From: Mesoflavibacter sp.
GTDB lineage: Bacteria > Pseudomonadota > Alphaproteobacteria > UBA8366 > Aestuariispiraceae
Direction of reading: 5' to 3'
Length of the DNA stretch: 64,000 bases
Assembly: GCA_017792345.1 (NCBI GenBank)
Contig: CP051228.1
Coordinates: 868,001 to 932,000, forward strand
Notes under the pieces: model-generated
What the model was told of the DNA's origin: nothing
The model's input: only the letters and a program-made list of their open reading frames with translations
The model's database searches: none
Made by a program: the position numbers and the translations under genes
In this document: positions 45,362 through 53,496 of the stretch, piece by piece
How positions within the stretch are numbered: the first letter of the stretch is position 1
How the letters are laid out: every line of letters starts with the position of its first letter

Positions 45362-46188
45362 GTCAGGCGGTATCCCGTGCGGCTGGGCGACCAGACCTTC
45401 GCCTTGCCTTCCGCCTGCCGCGTCAGGTTCATGTGGTACTGATAGCGGTCGGGCCGGTAGAGGGCGGTGATGTATTCGACCGGCCGGCCGTCAATATCCT
45501 GCACGATCCGGACGACCTTGATCAGGGGGGCGCCGACAGTCGTGTCCAGACGCCGTGCCGTCCCGGTATCCGCCAGCGTCGCCGTGATCGTCTGTTCCGC
45601 CGCATCGACATGCACGCCGGACTTTTCCAGCAAGGCCAGAAGCGGCCGCTGCGCCAGATCCTTTTCCCCGAACTTCCGCCCGATATCGCCGGGGACATAG
45701 GTCGTCAGATGGGAAAAAGGCTCGCCGCGCACACTGCGCACGCGCACCGACATCTGCACCTCGTCGCCGGGCGCACAGTCCAACGCCGACGCCACCTCCG
45801 CCGAGGCGGGCATATAGGCAAATTCCAACAGATCGACAGAGGTCTCCAAGCCCATGGCCAGAAGGTCTTCCAGCTGGCCCTCGAATTGGGCCTGCATCGG
45901 GCCGTCCTCGCGGCGGTGCGACACCATCGTGCCACGCCCGCGCTCACGCCGGACCAGACCATCCTTCGCCAGTTCGTCCAATGCCCGTTTCGCGGTAATG
46001 CGGGACACGCCGTAGACTTCGGCCAGTTCGAACTCGCCCGGCAGGATGTCGCCGTCGGCGAACTCACCATCGACAATGCGCTGACGCAGGACGAGATAGA
46101 TTTGATGATACAGCGGCGTACGGGCCGGTTCCGCCGGGCGGATAGCGCCCGCGTCAAACCGATCCAACGAGACCGCCCTTCTCTCCAT
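45358..46188 (-). CDS. GntR-family regulator, HutC/UTRA subfamily
   Basis: A 276-aa repressor. The winged-helix DNA-binding domain (about residues 20-90) has TPLYHQIYLVLRQRIVDGEF, LPGEFELAEVYGVSRITAKR and ELAKDGLVRRERGRGTMV. A UTRA ligand domain (about 110-270) follows, ending in ITALYRPDRYQYHMNLTRQ. The ATG at 46188 has GGAGGG eight bases upstream. It is the first gene of the eight-gene catabolic operon and probably senses a pathway intermediate. Its own promoter lies about 65 bases upstream. Confidence 0.92.
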   Translation of the reverse strand: MERRAVSLDRFDAGAIRPAEPARTPLYHQIYLVLRQRIVDGEFADGDILPGEFELAEVYGVSRITAKRALDELAKDGLVRRERGRGTMVSHRREDGPMQAQFEGQLEDLLAMGLETSVDLLEFAYMPASAEVASALDCAPGDEVQMSVRVRSVRGEPFSHLTTYVPGDIGRKFGEKDLAQRPLLALLEKSGVHVDAAEQTITATLADTGTARRLDTTVGAPLIKVVRIVQDIDGRPVEYITALYRPDRYQYHMNLTRQAEGKAKVWSPSRTGYRLT

Positions 46189-46251
46189 CCCGCGTACCCT
46201 CCACCGGGTTCGGCGGGTCTGCGCCCGCACTTCATCAAAACCACTATTGAC

Positions 46252-46280
46252 ATAACAGTATAACATTTGCAGGATTTCAA
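46252..46280 (-). promoter_or_regulatory. Predicted promoter and possible operator of the gntR operon
   Basis: On the minus strand TTGAAA (complement of 46275-46280) is followed after 17 bases by TGTTAT (complement of 46252-46257). The same area contains two ATAAC copies in a row (ATAACAGTATAAC), which could be a binding site. Transcription would start about 55 bases before the gntR ATG. The site is also in the leader region of the divergent gene at 46320. Confidence 0.5.
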
Positions 46281-46319
46281 CATGTTTATTGCCGGTCACG
46301 GCGGAGGGAGGCCCTGATT

Positions 46320-46622
46320 GTGACGCGCGCGGTGCCCAAGGATGATGTTCGACGTCCGGAACAACGGTTCTTCGACGACCCCGCGCTGGACCGGCTGTAC
46401 GGTCTGACCTGGGCGCTGGCGACCGAAGTTTATGTGCTGCGCGATCGTGTCGGGGCCCTGGAAACGGCCCTGGCCGAACGCGGCGCGGTTGATCTGGAGG
46501 CTTTGCGGGAAGAGGCGTCGCCGGAAGAACTGGCCGCGCGCGCCGCGGACCGCCAAGCCTTCGTGGACGGATTGTTCGTCAACATGATGGGGCGTCAGCA
46601 ATCCAAGGGGCCAAGCTCATGA
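46320..46622 (+). CDS. Small helical hypothetical protein
   Basis: A 100-aa protein with no recognised family. Residues about 25-80 are rich in Leu, Ala, Glu and Arg in heptad-like order (YVLRDRVGALETALAERGAV, then EALREEASPEELAARAADRQ), suggesting a coiled coil. It starts at GTG and overlaps the methyltransferase start by four bases (ATGA), so the two are likely functional partners. It is divergent from the gntR operon. Confidence 0.65.
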   Translation: MTRAVPKDDVRRPEQRFFDDPALDRLYGLTWALATEVYVLRDRVGALETALAERGAVDLEALREEASPEELAARAADRQAFVDGLFVNMMGRQQSKGPSS

Positions 46623-47713
46623 GCCGGTCCGGCGGCGGCAAGGGCGACGGCCGGGATCCCGGTTTGACGGGACGGTCCTTCACCGCGGCCCAATCCTTCC
46701 TGTTGGACGTGAAGCTGCGCTGGACCCATGACATGTTCCCGGCGCTGCGGGACAGGGTCGCCCCCTATCCCGACGCGGTGGAAGGCGTCGCCGCCCTGCT
46801 GGAAAACGACCCGGACTATCGTCTCTTCTCCTGGTTCGAACGGCATCTTCAGCGCCTCAAATACAGCGGCCGGTATGGTCTTTATCCCTATCACGCCGAC
46901 CAACGGGACCGATTGGAGGCGAGCCTGAGCGGCGAGGATCTGCCCGCTGGCATGCTGACCTTGTCACCGGACATGGATCTGCCCCGCTATTACACAGGAA
47001 CGGATATTCATCAGCATCCCGGTGGGGTCTGGAGCGACCCCATCGCCGGCTTCGTTTATGAGCGCGGCGCCAGATCGACCACGCCGACGCTTGGCGCGAA
47101 GCACGCGGACCTGCACACGCGGTTCACCGACAAGGTTGCCGCCGATCTAAATGACGCCCCCACCACGGTTTTCGACATGGCCTGCGGGTTCGGCAAAAGT
47201 ACGATGCCCTTCGCCGCGACCTATCCGGACGCCGACATTGTCGCGATGGATCTGTCGGAGCCCTGCCTGCGTCTCGGCGCGCGAACGGCGCATGAGGCGC
47301 AGCGACACAATCTGCGATTTGTTCAGCGCGACGCGACGGAAAGCGGGTTGCCGGAAGACAGCCAGGACCTCGTAACGTCGACCATGTTCCTGCACGAAAT
47401 GCCGCCCAATTGGGTGGAAAAGGCGCTGCGCGAAAGTTTCCGGGTTCTGAAACCGGGGGGCCGGATGGCGCATCTGGATTTCTATCTTCTGCCGGACGCT
47501 TTCGCGCGGTTCATTCATTACGGGCATGGCCGCCGGAACAACGAGCCGTTCATGCGCCCGCTTGCGGAAATGGATCTGCCCGCCGTCCTGACGGAAATCG
47601 GCTTCACCGATATCGCAATCGAACCGTTTGAAGAATCCCCCGGCGCCTTGGCGGCGGAGAACCGGTCCTGGCGTTTCCCCTGGACCACAATAAGCGCCAC
47701 CAAGCCGGGCTGA
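46619..47713 (+). CDS. Class I SAM-dependent methyltransferase
   Basis: A 364-aa protein. The first 160 residues form a helical domain of unknown role. The Rossmann methyltransferase domain (about 175-330) has motif I in FDMACGFGKSTMPFA, motif II in DIVAMDLSEPCL, then FVQRDATESGLPEDS and LRESFRVLKPGGRMAHLDFY. The acceptor is unknown. Genes downstream encode a TRAP transporter, so it may belong to the same catabolic unit, although 75 bases separate it from dctP. Confidence 0.85.
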   Translation: MSRSGGGKGDGRDPGLTGRSFTAAQSFLLDVKLRWTHDMFPALRDRVAPYPDAVEGVAALLENDPDYRLFSWFERHLQRLKYSGRYGLYPYHADQRDRLEASLSGEDLPAGMLTLSPDMDLPRYYTGTDIHQHPGGVWSDPIAGFVYERGARSTTPTLGAKHADLHTRFTDKVAADLNDAPTTVFDMACGFGKSTMPFAATYPDADIVAMDLSEPCLRLGARTAHEAQRHNLRFVQRDATESGLPEDSQDLVTSTMFLHEMPPNWVEKALRESFRVLKPGGRMAHLDFYLLPDAFARFIHYGHGRRNNEPFMRPLAEMDLPAVLTEIGFTDIAIEPFEESPGALAAENRSWRFPWTTISATKPG

Positions 47714-47787
47714 CCCGGGACAAGGCGCAAGACAAAACAGTCAAAGTCACGCACAATCGAAGGCAATGAACGAAGGGAGTTAGGGAC

Positions 47788-48792
47788 ATGCGTAAGGGGT
47801 TCAAATCGATACTGGCCGCCGCGGGTCTCGCGACGGCGCTCTCCGCCGGGGCGGGCGTATCCGCCCAGGCAGAGACCACATTGTCGCTGGTTTATCCGTT
47901 CCCGGATTTTCTGGTCTACACCAAGAGCTGCAAGGAACTGGCGGATAAGCTGAACGCCGCCGGGGCCGGCGTCGTGAAGGTCGACGTCAAACCGTTCAAT
48001 TCGATCGGCATGTTCGAACAGGCCACCGCCATTCAGAAGGGCGTGGTCGACATGAGCTGCCTGCCCGCCGCCTTCTACGCGCGCAGCCTGCCGGAGAACG
48101 AGGCGATTTCGACCTCGAACAGCAGCCCGGCCGAAGTCCGCGCCAATGGCGGGATGGACATCATCGACACGCTCCACCAGGAGCGTGTGAACATGAAGTA
48201 TCTCGGCTGGGTCGACAGCGGCGTGCGCTTCCACATCTATCTGAAAGACGCGCCGGTCTTCAACGACAAGGGCCTGCCGGATTTCAGTGACGTGAAGATG
48301 CGCGACAATCCGATCTATGGCGCCTTCTTCCGCGCCATGGACGCGGAAACGCACCAGATGCCGGTGACCGATGTCTATGGCGCGATCCAGAAGGGCGTCG
48401 TCAATGCCAGCGCCTGGACCTCGATCGGGGTCAAGGGCCTGAAATGGGATGAGTTCCTGACCCATCGGCTGGACCCGGACTTCTATCAGACCGATATCGG
48501 CGTGATCATGAACCTGGACACCTGGAACGGCCTGTCCGACGAGGCGAAGAAGATCGTCGCCGACACCGTCATGGCCCATGAGGAATCCAGCCGCGCCGCG
48601 CGCATGGTCGAGGTCGATCAGGAAAAGTCGGAACTGGAAGCTGCCGGAATGCAGGTCCACTCGGTACCCGCCGCGGAGGACTATCTGAATCTGGCCACCG
48701 AATCCGCCTATGGCCGGATGACCGAACGGCTGACCGGCGACGGCACGACGCTGGAACATGCCGAAAAACTGCGCGGTCTCTATATCAAGTAA
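47788..48792 (+). CDS. TRAP transporter substrate-binding protein, DctP family
   Basis: A 334-aa periplasmic receptor. The signal peptide (KSILAAAGLATALSAGAGVSAQA, about residues 4-28) is clear. Family segments include a helix around GMFEQATAIQKGVVDMSC and the GAIQKGVVNASAWTSIGVKG region near residue 200. GAAGGGAG-type ribosome binding precedes the ATG. It delivers substrate to DctQM downstream. Its ligand cannot be read from the sequence; ectoine is possible because of the neighbouring doe cluster, but so is a substrate of the gntR operon. Confidence 0.9.
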   Translation: MRKGFKSILAAAGLATALSAGAGVSAQAETTLSLVYPFPDFLVYTKSCKELADKLNAAGAGVVKVDVKPFNSIGMFEQATAIQKGVVDMSCLPAAFYARSLPENEAISTSNSSPAEVRANGGMDIIDTLHQERVNMKYLGWVDSGVRFHIYLKDAPVFNDKGLPDFSDVKMRDNPIYGAFFRAMDAETHQMPVTDVYGAIQKGVVNASAWTSIGVKGLKWDEFLTHRLDPDFYQTDIGVIMNLDTWNGLSDEAKKIVADTVMAHEESSRAARMVEVDQEKSELEAAGMQVHSVPAAEDYLNLATESAYGRMTERLTGDGTTLEHAEKLRGLYIK

Positions 48793-48809
48793 TCCGCGTT
48801 TCAATCGAT

Positions 48810-48833
48810 CGGGCGGGCCCCCGGGACCGCCCG
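48810..48833 (+). terminator. Intercistronic hairpin between dctP and dctQ
   Basis: CGGGCGG (48810-48816) pairs with CCGCCCG (48827-48833) around a 10-base loop, with further partial pairing outside. Only TATCGTT follows, so it is more likely an mRNA-stabilising or attenuating hairpin than a full terminator. Confidence 0.5.
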
Positions 48834-48863
48834 TATCGTTCATAGAAAGCTGGGCGGAACGGC

Positions 48864-49385
48864 ATGTCGGCACTGGCGACAATCGATAGGGGCTACACGC
48901 TGCTGGTCCGCGTCCTGATGATCGCGGCCTGCCTCTATATCGCGGCGATGATGATCCTGATCATCTATTACACATCCTTCCGCAGCATGGGCTGGGGCTA
49001 TAACCGGTATTCCTTCACCGTGATCGAATACGGCTTCATCTATGCCCTGATGCTGGGCTGTCCGTGGATGGTTCGTCAGAAGGCCCATGTCTATATCGAG
49101 CTGGTCACCGCGTTGATGAGCGAAAGGGTGCGCCGCATCTGGTCACGCGGGGTCGCGGCGATCTGTGCCGCGGTCTGCCTGATCCTCGCCTTCTATACCG
49201 GTCTGCTGACTTGGGAAGACTATTCCTGGAACCGGTTCGACGAGCTGCGCGGGCAATTGGACATCAAGCGCTGGGTCGTGATCGCGGCGATGCCCGTCGG
49301 GTTCGGTTTGTCGGGGATCGAGTTCCTGCGCTTCGTGTTCGGCCGTTCGGTCATCCATGTCGGCGAGCCCGGCGTTCATGAATAA
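48864..49385 (+). CDS. TRAP transporter small permease subunit, DctQ family
   Basis: A 173-aa membrane protein with four hydrophobic helices (about residues 15-40, 55-80, 95-118, 133-155). GCPWMVRQKAHVYIELV between helices two and three is characteristic of DctQ. It forms the membrane complex with DctM, encoded 36 bases downstream. Confidence 0.88.
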   Translation: MSALATIDRGYTLLVRVLMIAACLYIAAMMILIIYYTSFRSMGWGYNRYSFTVIEYGFIYALMLGCPWMVRQKAHVYIELVTALMSERVRRIWSRGVAAICAAVCLILAFYTGLLTWEDYSWNRFDELRGQLDIKRWVVIAAMPVGFGLSGIEFLRFVFGRSVIHVGEPGVHE

Positions 49386-49421
49386 TCTGCAGACCGACAG
49401 TCGGACGGGGCGGTAAGCGCG

Positions 49422-50762
49422 ATGGAATGGTATTGGACACTGACCGTCCTGTTGGGGTCGATCCTGGTATTGATGGCGATCGGCTTCCCGGTCGGCATCG
49501 CCTTCCTGGCGGTCAATATCGTCGCCGCCATGATCTATTTCGGCGGCAACGGGCCGTTCCTCACCCAATTGGAACTGGGCATCGGCACCCTGGCCGACAA
49601 CGCGTTCGGGTCGATGGCGAATTTCGCATTGGTCCCGATCCCGATGTTCCTGCTGATGGGCGAATTGTTCTTTCACACCGGGCTGGCGAACCGAATGTTT
49701 TCGGGCGTCGAGCGGCTGATGGGCCGGGTTCCGGCGCGACTGTCCTATGTCACTGTCGCGGGCGGTACCGCCTTCGCCACCCTGTCCGGATCGTCCATGG
49801 GCAGCACCGCCCTGCTGGGAACCCTGATGGTCCCGGAAATGTCTCGGCGCGGCTACAAGAACATCCTGTCGATCGGTCCGATTCTGGGCACCGGCGGCAT
49901 TGCAATGCTGATCCCGCCCTCGGCGCTGGCGGTGTTGTTGGGCACTTTGGCAGAATTGGATATCGGCGCGCTACTGATTGCCGGCGTCGTGCCGGGGCTG
50001 CTGCTGGCGGCGATGTATGCCGTCCTGATCTATGGCATCACGCGGCTCGATCCGGATGCCGCGCCGGCCTATCCGGTCGACATCGCACCCTGGTCGGAGC
50101 GCATGATCATCCTGCTGCGCGACGTCCTGCCCATGGTGTCCGTCGTCATTGCCGTAATCCTGTTGATCATGGTCGGATGGGCCACACCGTCGGAGGCCGC
50201 CGCCTTCGGCTGCCTGGGCGTCCTGGTGCTCGCCATCGCCTTCCGGTCGCTCACCCTGATCGCAATCTGGAAGTCGCTGGAAGGGGCCACGCGGGTGACC
50301 GTCGTCGCGCTGTTGATCATCTTCGGCTCCGCGACCTTCTCCAAGACGCTCGCCTTTTCCGGCGGCAGCGCCGGGTTGATCACCTGGGTTACCGGCTTCG
50401 ACATCTCCCCCATGGTCATGCTGGGCGTGATGTTTCTGATCCTGCTGCTGCTCGGCATGTTCATGGATCAGCTGTCGATGATGCTGCTGACCGTGCCGAT
50501 CTTTTTCCCGCTGGCCCAGAGCTTCGGCTTCGACATGATCTGGTTCGCGGTGATCGTCCTGCTGGCGATGGAAATCAGCTTCACAACGCCGCCCTTCGGC
50601 CTGCTGCTTTTCGTCATGCAGGGCGTTGCGCCGCCGGGCACCAAGTTCACCGATATCTGCCTCGCCGCCCTGCCATTCATGGGCTGCGCGATGCTGCTGG
50701 TCCTGCTGATCGTCGTCTTCCCGGAGATCGCGACCTGGCTTCCCTCCGTCAGCAGGCCCTGA
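49422..50762 (+). CDS. TRAP transporter large permease subunit, DctM family
   Basis: A 446-aa polytopic protein, with about 12 hydrophobic segments. The translocation motif GGTAFATLSGSSMGSTALLG with MVPEMSRRGY, and GTGGIAMLIPPSALAVLLG, are typical of DctM; the second half repeats the fold (LLGMFMDQLSMMLLTVPIFF). It carries the Na+-coupled transport path. It is followed after three bases by the tautomerase fusion gene. Confidence 0.93.
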   Translation: MEWYWTLTVLLGSILVLMAIGFPVGIAFLAVNIVAAMIYFGGNGPFLTQLELGIGTLADNAFGSMANFALVPIPMFLLMGELFFHTGLANRMFSGVERLMGRVPARLSYVTVAGGTAFATLSGSSMGSTALLGTLMVPEMSRRGYKNILSIGPILGTGGIAMLIPPSALAVLLGTLAELDIGALLIAGVVPGLLLAAMYAVLIYGITRLDPDAAPAYPVDIAPWSERMIILLRDVLPMVSVVIAVILLIMVGWATPSEAAAFGCLGVLVLAIAFRSLTLIAIWKSLEGATRVTVVALLIIFGSATFSKTLAFSGGSAGLITWVTGFDISPMVMLGVMFLILLLLGMFMDQLSMMLLTVPIFFPLAQSFGFDMIWFAVIVLLAMEISFTTPPFGLLLFVMQGVAPPGTKFTDICLAALPFMGCAMLLVLLIVVFPEIATWLPSVSRP

Positions 50763-50765
50763 CCC

Positions 50766-51329
50766 ATGCCTATCGTCGAAATCACCCTGATCGAAGGCTA
50801 TGACGACGACACGAAGCGCCGCCTGACCAAGGCGCTGCACCAGGCCGTGCAGAGTGTCATCGCCGCCCCGAATGAGGGCGTCACCATCGTCGCCCGCGAG
50901 GTCCCGCCCGCAAATTACCGGCGCGGCGGGACCGACAAGACACCCGGCCCGCCCTTGCCGGACGCGGTCGATGTGGTCCGCCAATTCCTGGAACGGATGG
51001 AGGCCCGCGATCTAGAGGGCGCCAAGGCACTGACGGCGGACGGGTTCGAAATGGTCTTTCCCGGCGGCCGCCGTTTCACGACGTTTCAGCAGCTCATCGA
51101 CTGGGCCGGACCGCGCTATCGCTGGGTAAAGAAACGGTTCGAACGGTTCGACGCCGCCCCGGCGGAAGACGGCACGGCCGTGACCTGCTTCGGCACGCTC
51201 TATGGCGAATGGCCCGATGGAACGGCTTTCGAGAATATCCGGTACGCGGATTGGTTCCTGCTGAAGGACGGCAAGATTCTGCGCCAACATGTCTGGAACG
51301 ATCTCGCGGAAACGGCGCGTTCGGGTTAG
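50766..51329 (+). CDS. Fusion of 4-oxalocrotonate tautomerase-like and SnoaL/NTF2-like domains
   Basis: A 187-aa two-domain protein. Residues 1-62 resemble the 4-oxalocrotonate tautomerase family: Met-Pro start giving catalytic Pro1, IVEITLIEGYDDDTKRRLTK, and EVPPANYRRGG at the C-terminal loop. Residues about 75-180 resemble a SnoaL-like NTF2 fold, VVRQFLERMEARDLEGAKAL through FLLKDGKILRQHVWND. I do not know this combination as a common architecture. It is the fourth gene of the TRAP unit and may act on an enol or keto acid imported by it. Confidence 0.8.
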   Translation: MPIVEITLIEGYDDDTKRRLTKALHQAVQSVIAAPNEGVTIVAREVPPANYRRGGTDKTPGPPLPDAVDVVRQFLERMEARDLEGAKALTADGFEMVFPGGRRFTTFQQLIDWAGPRYRWVKKRFERFDAAPAEDGTAVTCFGTLYGEWPDGTAFENIRYADWFLLKDGKILRQHVWNDLAETARSG

Positions 51330-51338
51330 ACCCTTCTC

Positions 51339-52277
51339 ATGCTGTCCAATGTCATGACCGCCCTGTCGAAACGGGCCCCGCTTCTGCTCGCCCTCGGCGT
51401 CCTGATCGGCCTGGCCGCGCCGGGCCTGGCGGAAATCGCACGGCCGCTGCTGGCACCGTCGATCTGGATCCTGCTGGCCCTGGCAGCGGTGCGAATCGAT
51501 CCGGCGCAATCCATCGCCCATATCCGACGCCCCGGTGCCATACTCGCGACCTTGGCCTGGATGCTGATCGTCACGCCGCTGCTGGCCTGGGGCATCCTGA
51601 CCGCAGCCCCGGTGGACAGTCCCGGCCTCGCCGCCGCTCTGGTCCTGATGGCCGGGGCCGCCCCCCTGATGTCGACCCCGTCCCTGGCACAGATCCTGGG
51701 ACTGGACGATGCTTTGGCCATGCTGGTGATGATCGCGGCGACGATGCTGGCGCCCTTCACCCTGCCCTTCATCGCGCTGCATCTGCTGGGCTTCGATCTG
51801 GGTATCGATCCGGCGGTGTGGAGCCTGCAATTGACCTTGTTCGTCGGCAGCGCCGTCATCACCGCCTTGATCCTGCGCCGGTTATTGGGCCCTGCGCGCA
51901 TTGCAAAGGCGAAACAGTCGATGGATCTGGCCATGGTCGCGCTGTTGCTGACCTTCGCCGTCGCGATCATGGACGGTGTGACCGAACGCCTGCTGACGGA
52001 AACCGGCTATGTCCTGACGGTGACCGCGATTGCCTTCCTGTCCTATGGCCTGTTCCTGGTCGGCGGCACGATCGCGGGCCTGCCCTTCGGCCGCCGGGTC
52101 GCGCAGACCATCGGCTTTGTCGGATCGAACCGCAATGTCGGCGTGATCCTGGCCGTCCTGCCCGCCGCCGCACATCCCGATATCTTCCTGTATTTCGCGA
52201 TCTGGCAATTGCCGATGTACATCATGCCGGCAGTCCTGACGCATCTGTACCGCCGGGCGGCTACAGCCACGTCCTGA
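51339..52277 (+). CDS. BASS-type (bile acid:sodium symporter-like) permease
   Basis: A 312-aa integral membrane protein with about nine or ten hydrophobic helices. The fold order and the SNRNVGVILAVLP-type segment (here GFVGSNRNVGVILAVLP) near residue 270 resemble the bile acid:Na+ symporter / arsenite permease-like superfamily. Substrate may be an organic anion. It begins nine bases after the tautomerase fusion gene, so it belongs to the same transcript. Confidence 0.75.
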   Translation: MLSNVMTALSKRAPLLLALGVLIGLAAPGLAEIARPLLAPSIWILLALAAVRIDPAQSIAHIRRPGAILATLAWMLIVTPLLAWGILTAAPVDSPGLAAALVLMAGAAPLMSTPSLAQILGLDDALAMLVMIAATMLAPFTLPFIALHLLGFDLGIDPAVWSLQLTLFVGSAVITALILRRLLGPARIAKAKQSMDLAMVALLLTFAVAIMDGVTERLLTETGYVLTVTAIAFLSYGLFLVGGTIAGLPFGRRVAQTIGFVGSNRNVGVILAVLPAAAHPDIFLYFAIWQLPMYIMPAVLTHLYRRAATATS

Positions 52278-52317
52278 CGAGCCTCCGCTGGCGCAGGAGC
52301 ATGCCTTACGTCGGACC

Positions 52318-52400
52318 GTCACCCCGGCGAAAGCCGGGGTCCAGGGGAACAGGCACGCCGCGTGCCGGCGGTCCTGGTTTCCGGCTTTCGCCGGAATGAC
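52318..52400. repeat. Palindromic intergenic repeat element
   Basis: The left arm (52318-52345) and right arm (52373-52400) match in inverted orientation at 23 of 28 positions. Each arm contains its own small hairpin CCGGC-GAAA-GCCGG. This sequence type is a common intergenic repeat in Alphaproteobacteria. It lies between the BASS permease gene and convergent doeB and could serve as a transcription barrier. Confidence 0.75.
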
Positions 52401-52461
52401 GGATGACGGTGCGGCTGCAGACACGGCGCCCGCTTTCGCGGGGCCACGGCAATCCGATGTC

Positions 52462-53451
52462 CTAAACGGGAACCGCGATGACGGCGACGATGTCGCCCAT
52501 ATTGATCATCCCGGGATAATGACGGCCGGTGAAAATCCCGCTGATCCCGGCACGGTAGAGGGCGGGCGGTCGGCCGGTGCGGGTGACTTCGTGGACGACG
52601 GCGACGACCTGGCCTTCTTCCACTTCCTCGCCCAGTTCGACCGTGTATTCGATCAGGCCCGGCGTTTCGCAGGACACATAGCAGCGGCCGTCCGGCATAT
52701 CGAGATTGACCGTCGGCTCGATCAGCGGGTCGCCCGCCAATATCCCGGCATGCTTCAGGAAATTCTCGATCCCCTTCTTGGCGATCTTGATCGTCGTCGC
52801 GCTGGCCGACCCGCCGCCGCCCAGTTCGGTCGATACGAAGACGCGGCCCAGCTCCTCCGCCGCCGAGTCGTACATGCCGACGGAATCGATCTCCAGCAGC
52901 ATCAGCGAATAGGGCGCGTTGAACGCCCGCATCGCCTCGACGCAGCGCTTCTCCTGACGCTTGTCCGGCAAGACGTGGCAGGCGGCAAAGGGAATAAATT
53001 CAAGCGTCCGGCCGCCGGAATGGATATCCAGGACGTAATCCGCCCGGGACAGGATCTGATACTGGAAGAAATCGGCGATCTTCTGCGTCACCGTCCCGTC
53101 CGGTCGCCCCGGAAAGATCCGGTTCAGGTTCCCGCCGTCGATCGGTGACGTGCGGGTTCCCGACAGGAAGGCCGGATAGTTGAAGGCCGGTACGATGATG
53201 ATCCGTCCGCTGACATCCACCGGGTCGATCTTGGCGGCCAGGTCGTAAAGCGCGATCGGCCCCTCGTATTCGTCCCCGTGATTGGCGCCGGTCAGCACCG
53301 CCGTCGGCCCGGTACCGTTCTTGACCACGGTGATGGGGATCATGATCGATCCCCATGCCGATTGGTCATGGCTGTAGGGCAGCTTCAAAAAGCCGTGCTG
53401 AACGCCGTCCTGGTCAAAATCGACCGTCGGCGAAATCGGATTGATCACCAT
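52462..53451 (-). CDS. doeB: N-alpha-acetyl-L-2,4-diaminobutyrate deacetylase DoeB
   Basis: A 329-aa zinc carboxypeptidase-like enzyme of the succinylglutamate desuccinylase/aspartoacylase family. Zinc ligands are in TGANHGDEYEGP (about residues 61-72) and VLDIHSGGRT (about 144-153). In ectoine catabolism it removes acetyl from N-acetyl-diaminobutyrate made by DoeA. The ATG at 53451 has GGGAGG nine bases upstream and is preferred over a GTG at 53478. It is the last gene of the doeC-doeD-doeB run. Confidence 0.92.
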   Translation of the reverse strand: MVINPISPTVDFDQDGVQHGFLKLPYSHDQSAWGSIMIPITVVKNGTGPTAVLTGANHGDEYEGPIALYDLAAKIDPVDVSGRIIIVPAFNYPAFLSGTRTSPIDGGNLNRIFPGRPDGTVTQKIADFFQYQILSRADYVLDIHSGGRTLEFIPFAACHVLPDKRQEKRCVEAMRAFNAPYSLMLLEIDSVGMYDSAAEELGRVFVSTELGGGGSASATTIKIAKKGIENFLKHAGILAGDPLIEPTVNLDMPDGRCYVSCETPGLIEYTVELGEEVEEGQVVAVVHEVTRTGRPPALYRAGISGIFTGRHYPGMINMGDIVAVIAVPV

Positions 53452-53496
53452 TCCATAAGACCTCCCGTCCCGAGACACTAAGCGAGAGGCCCTGGA

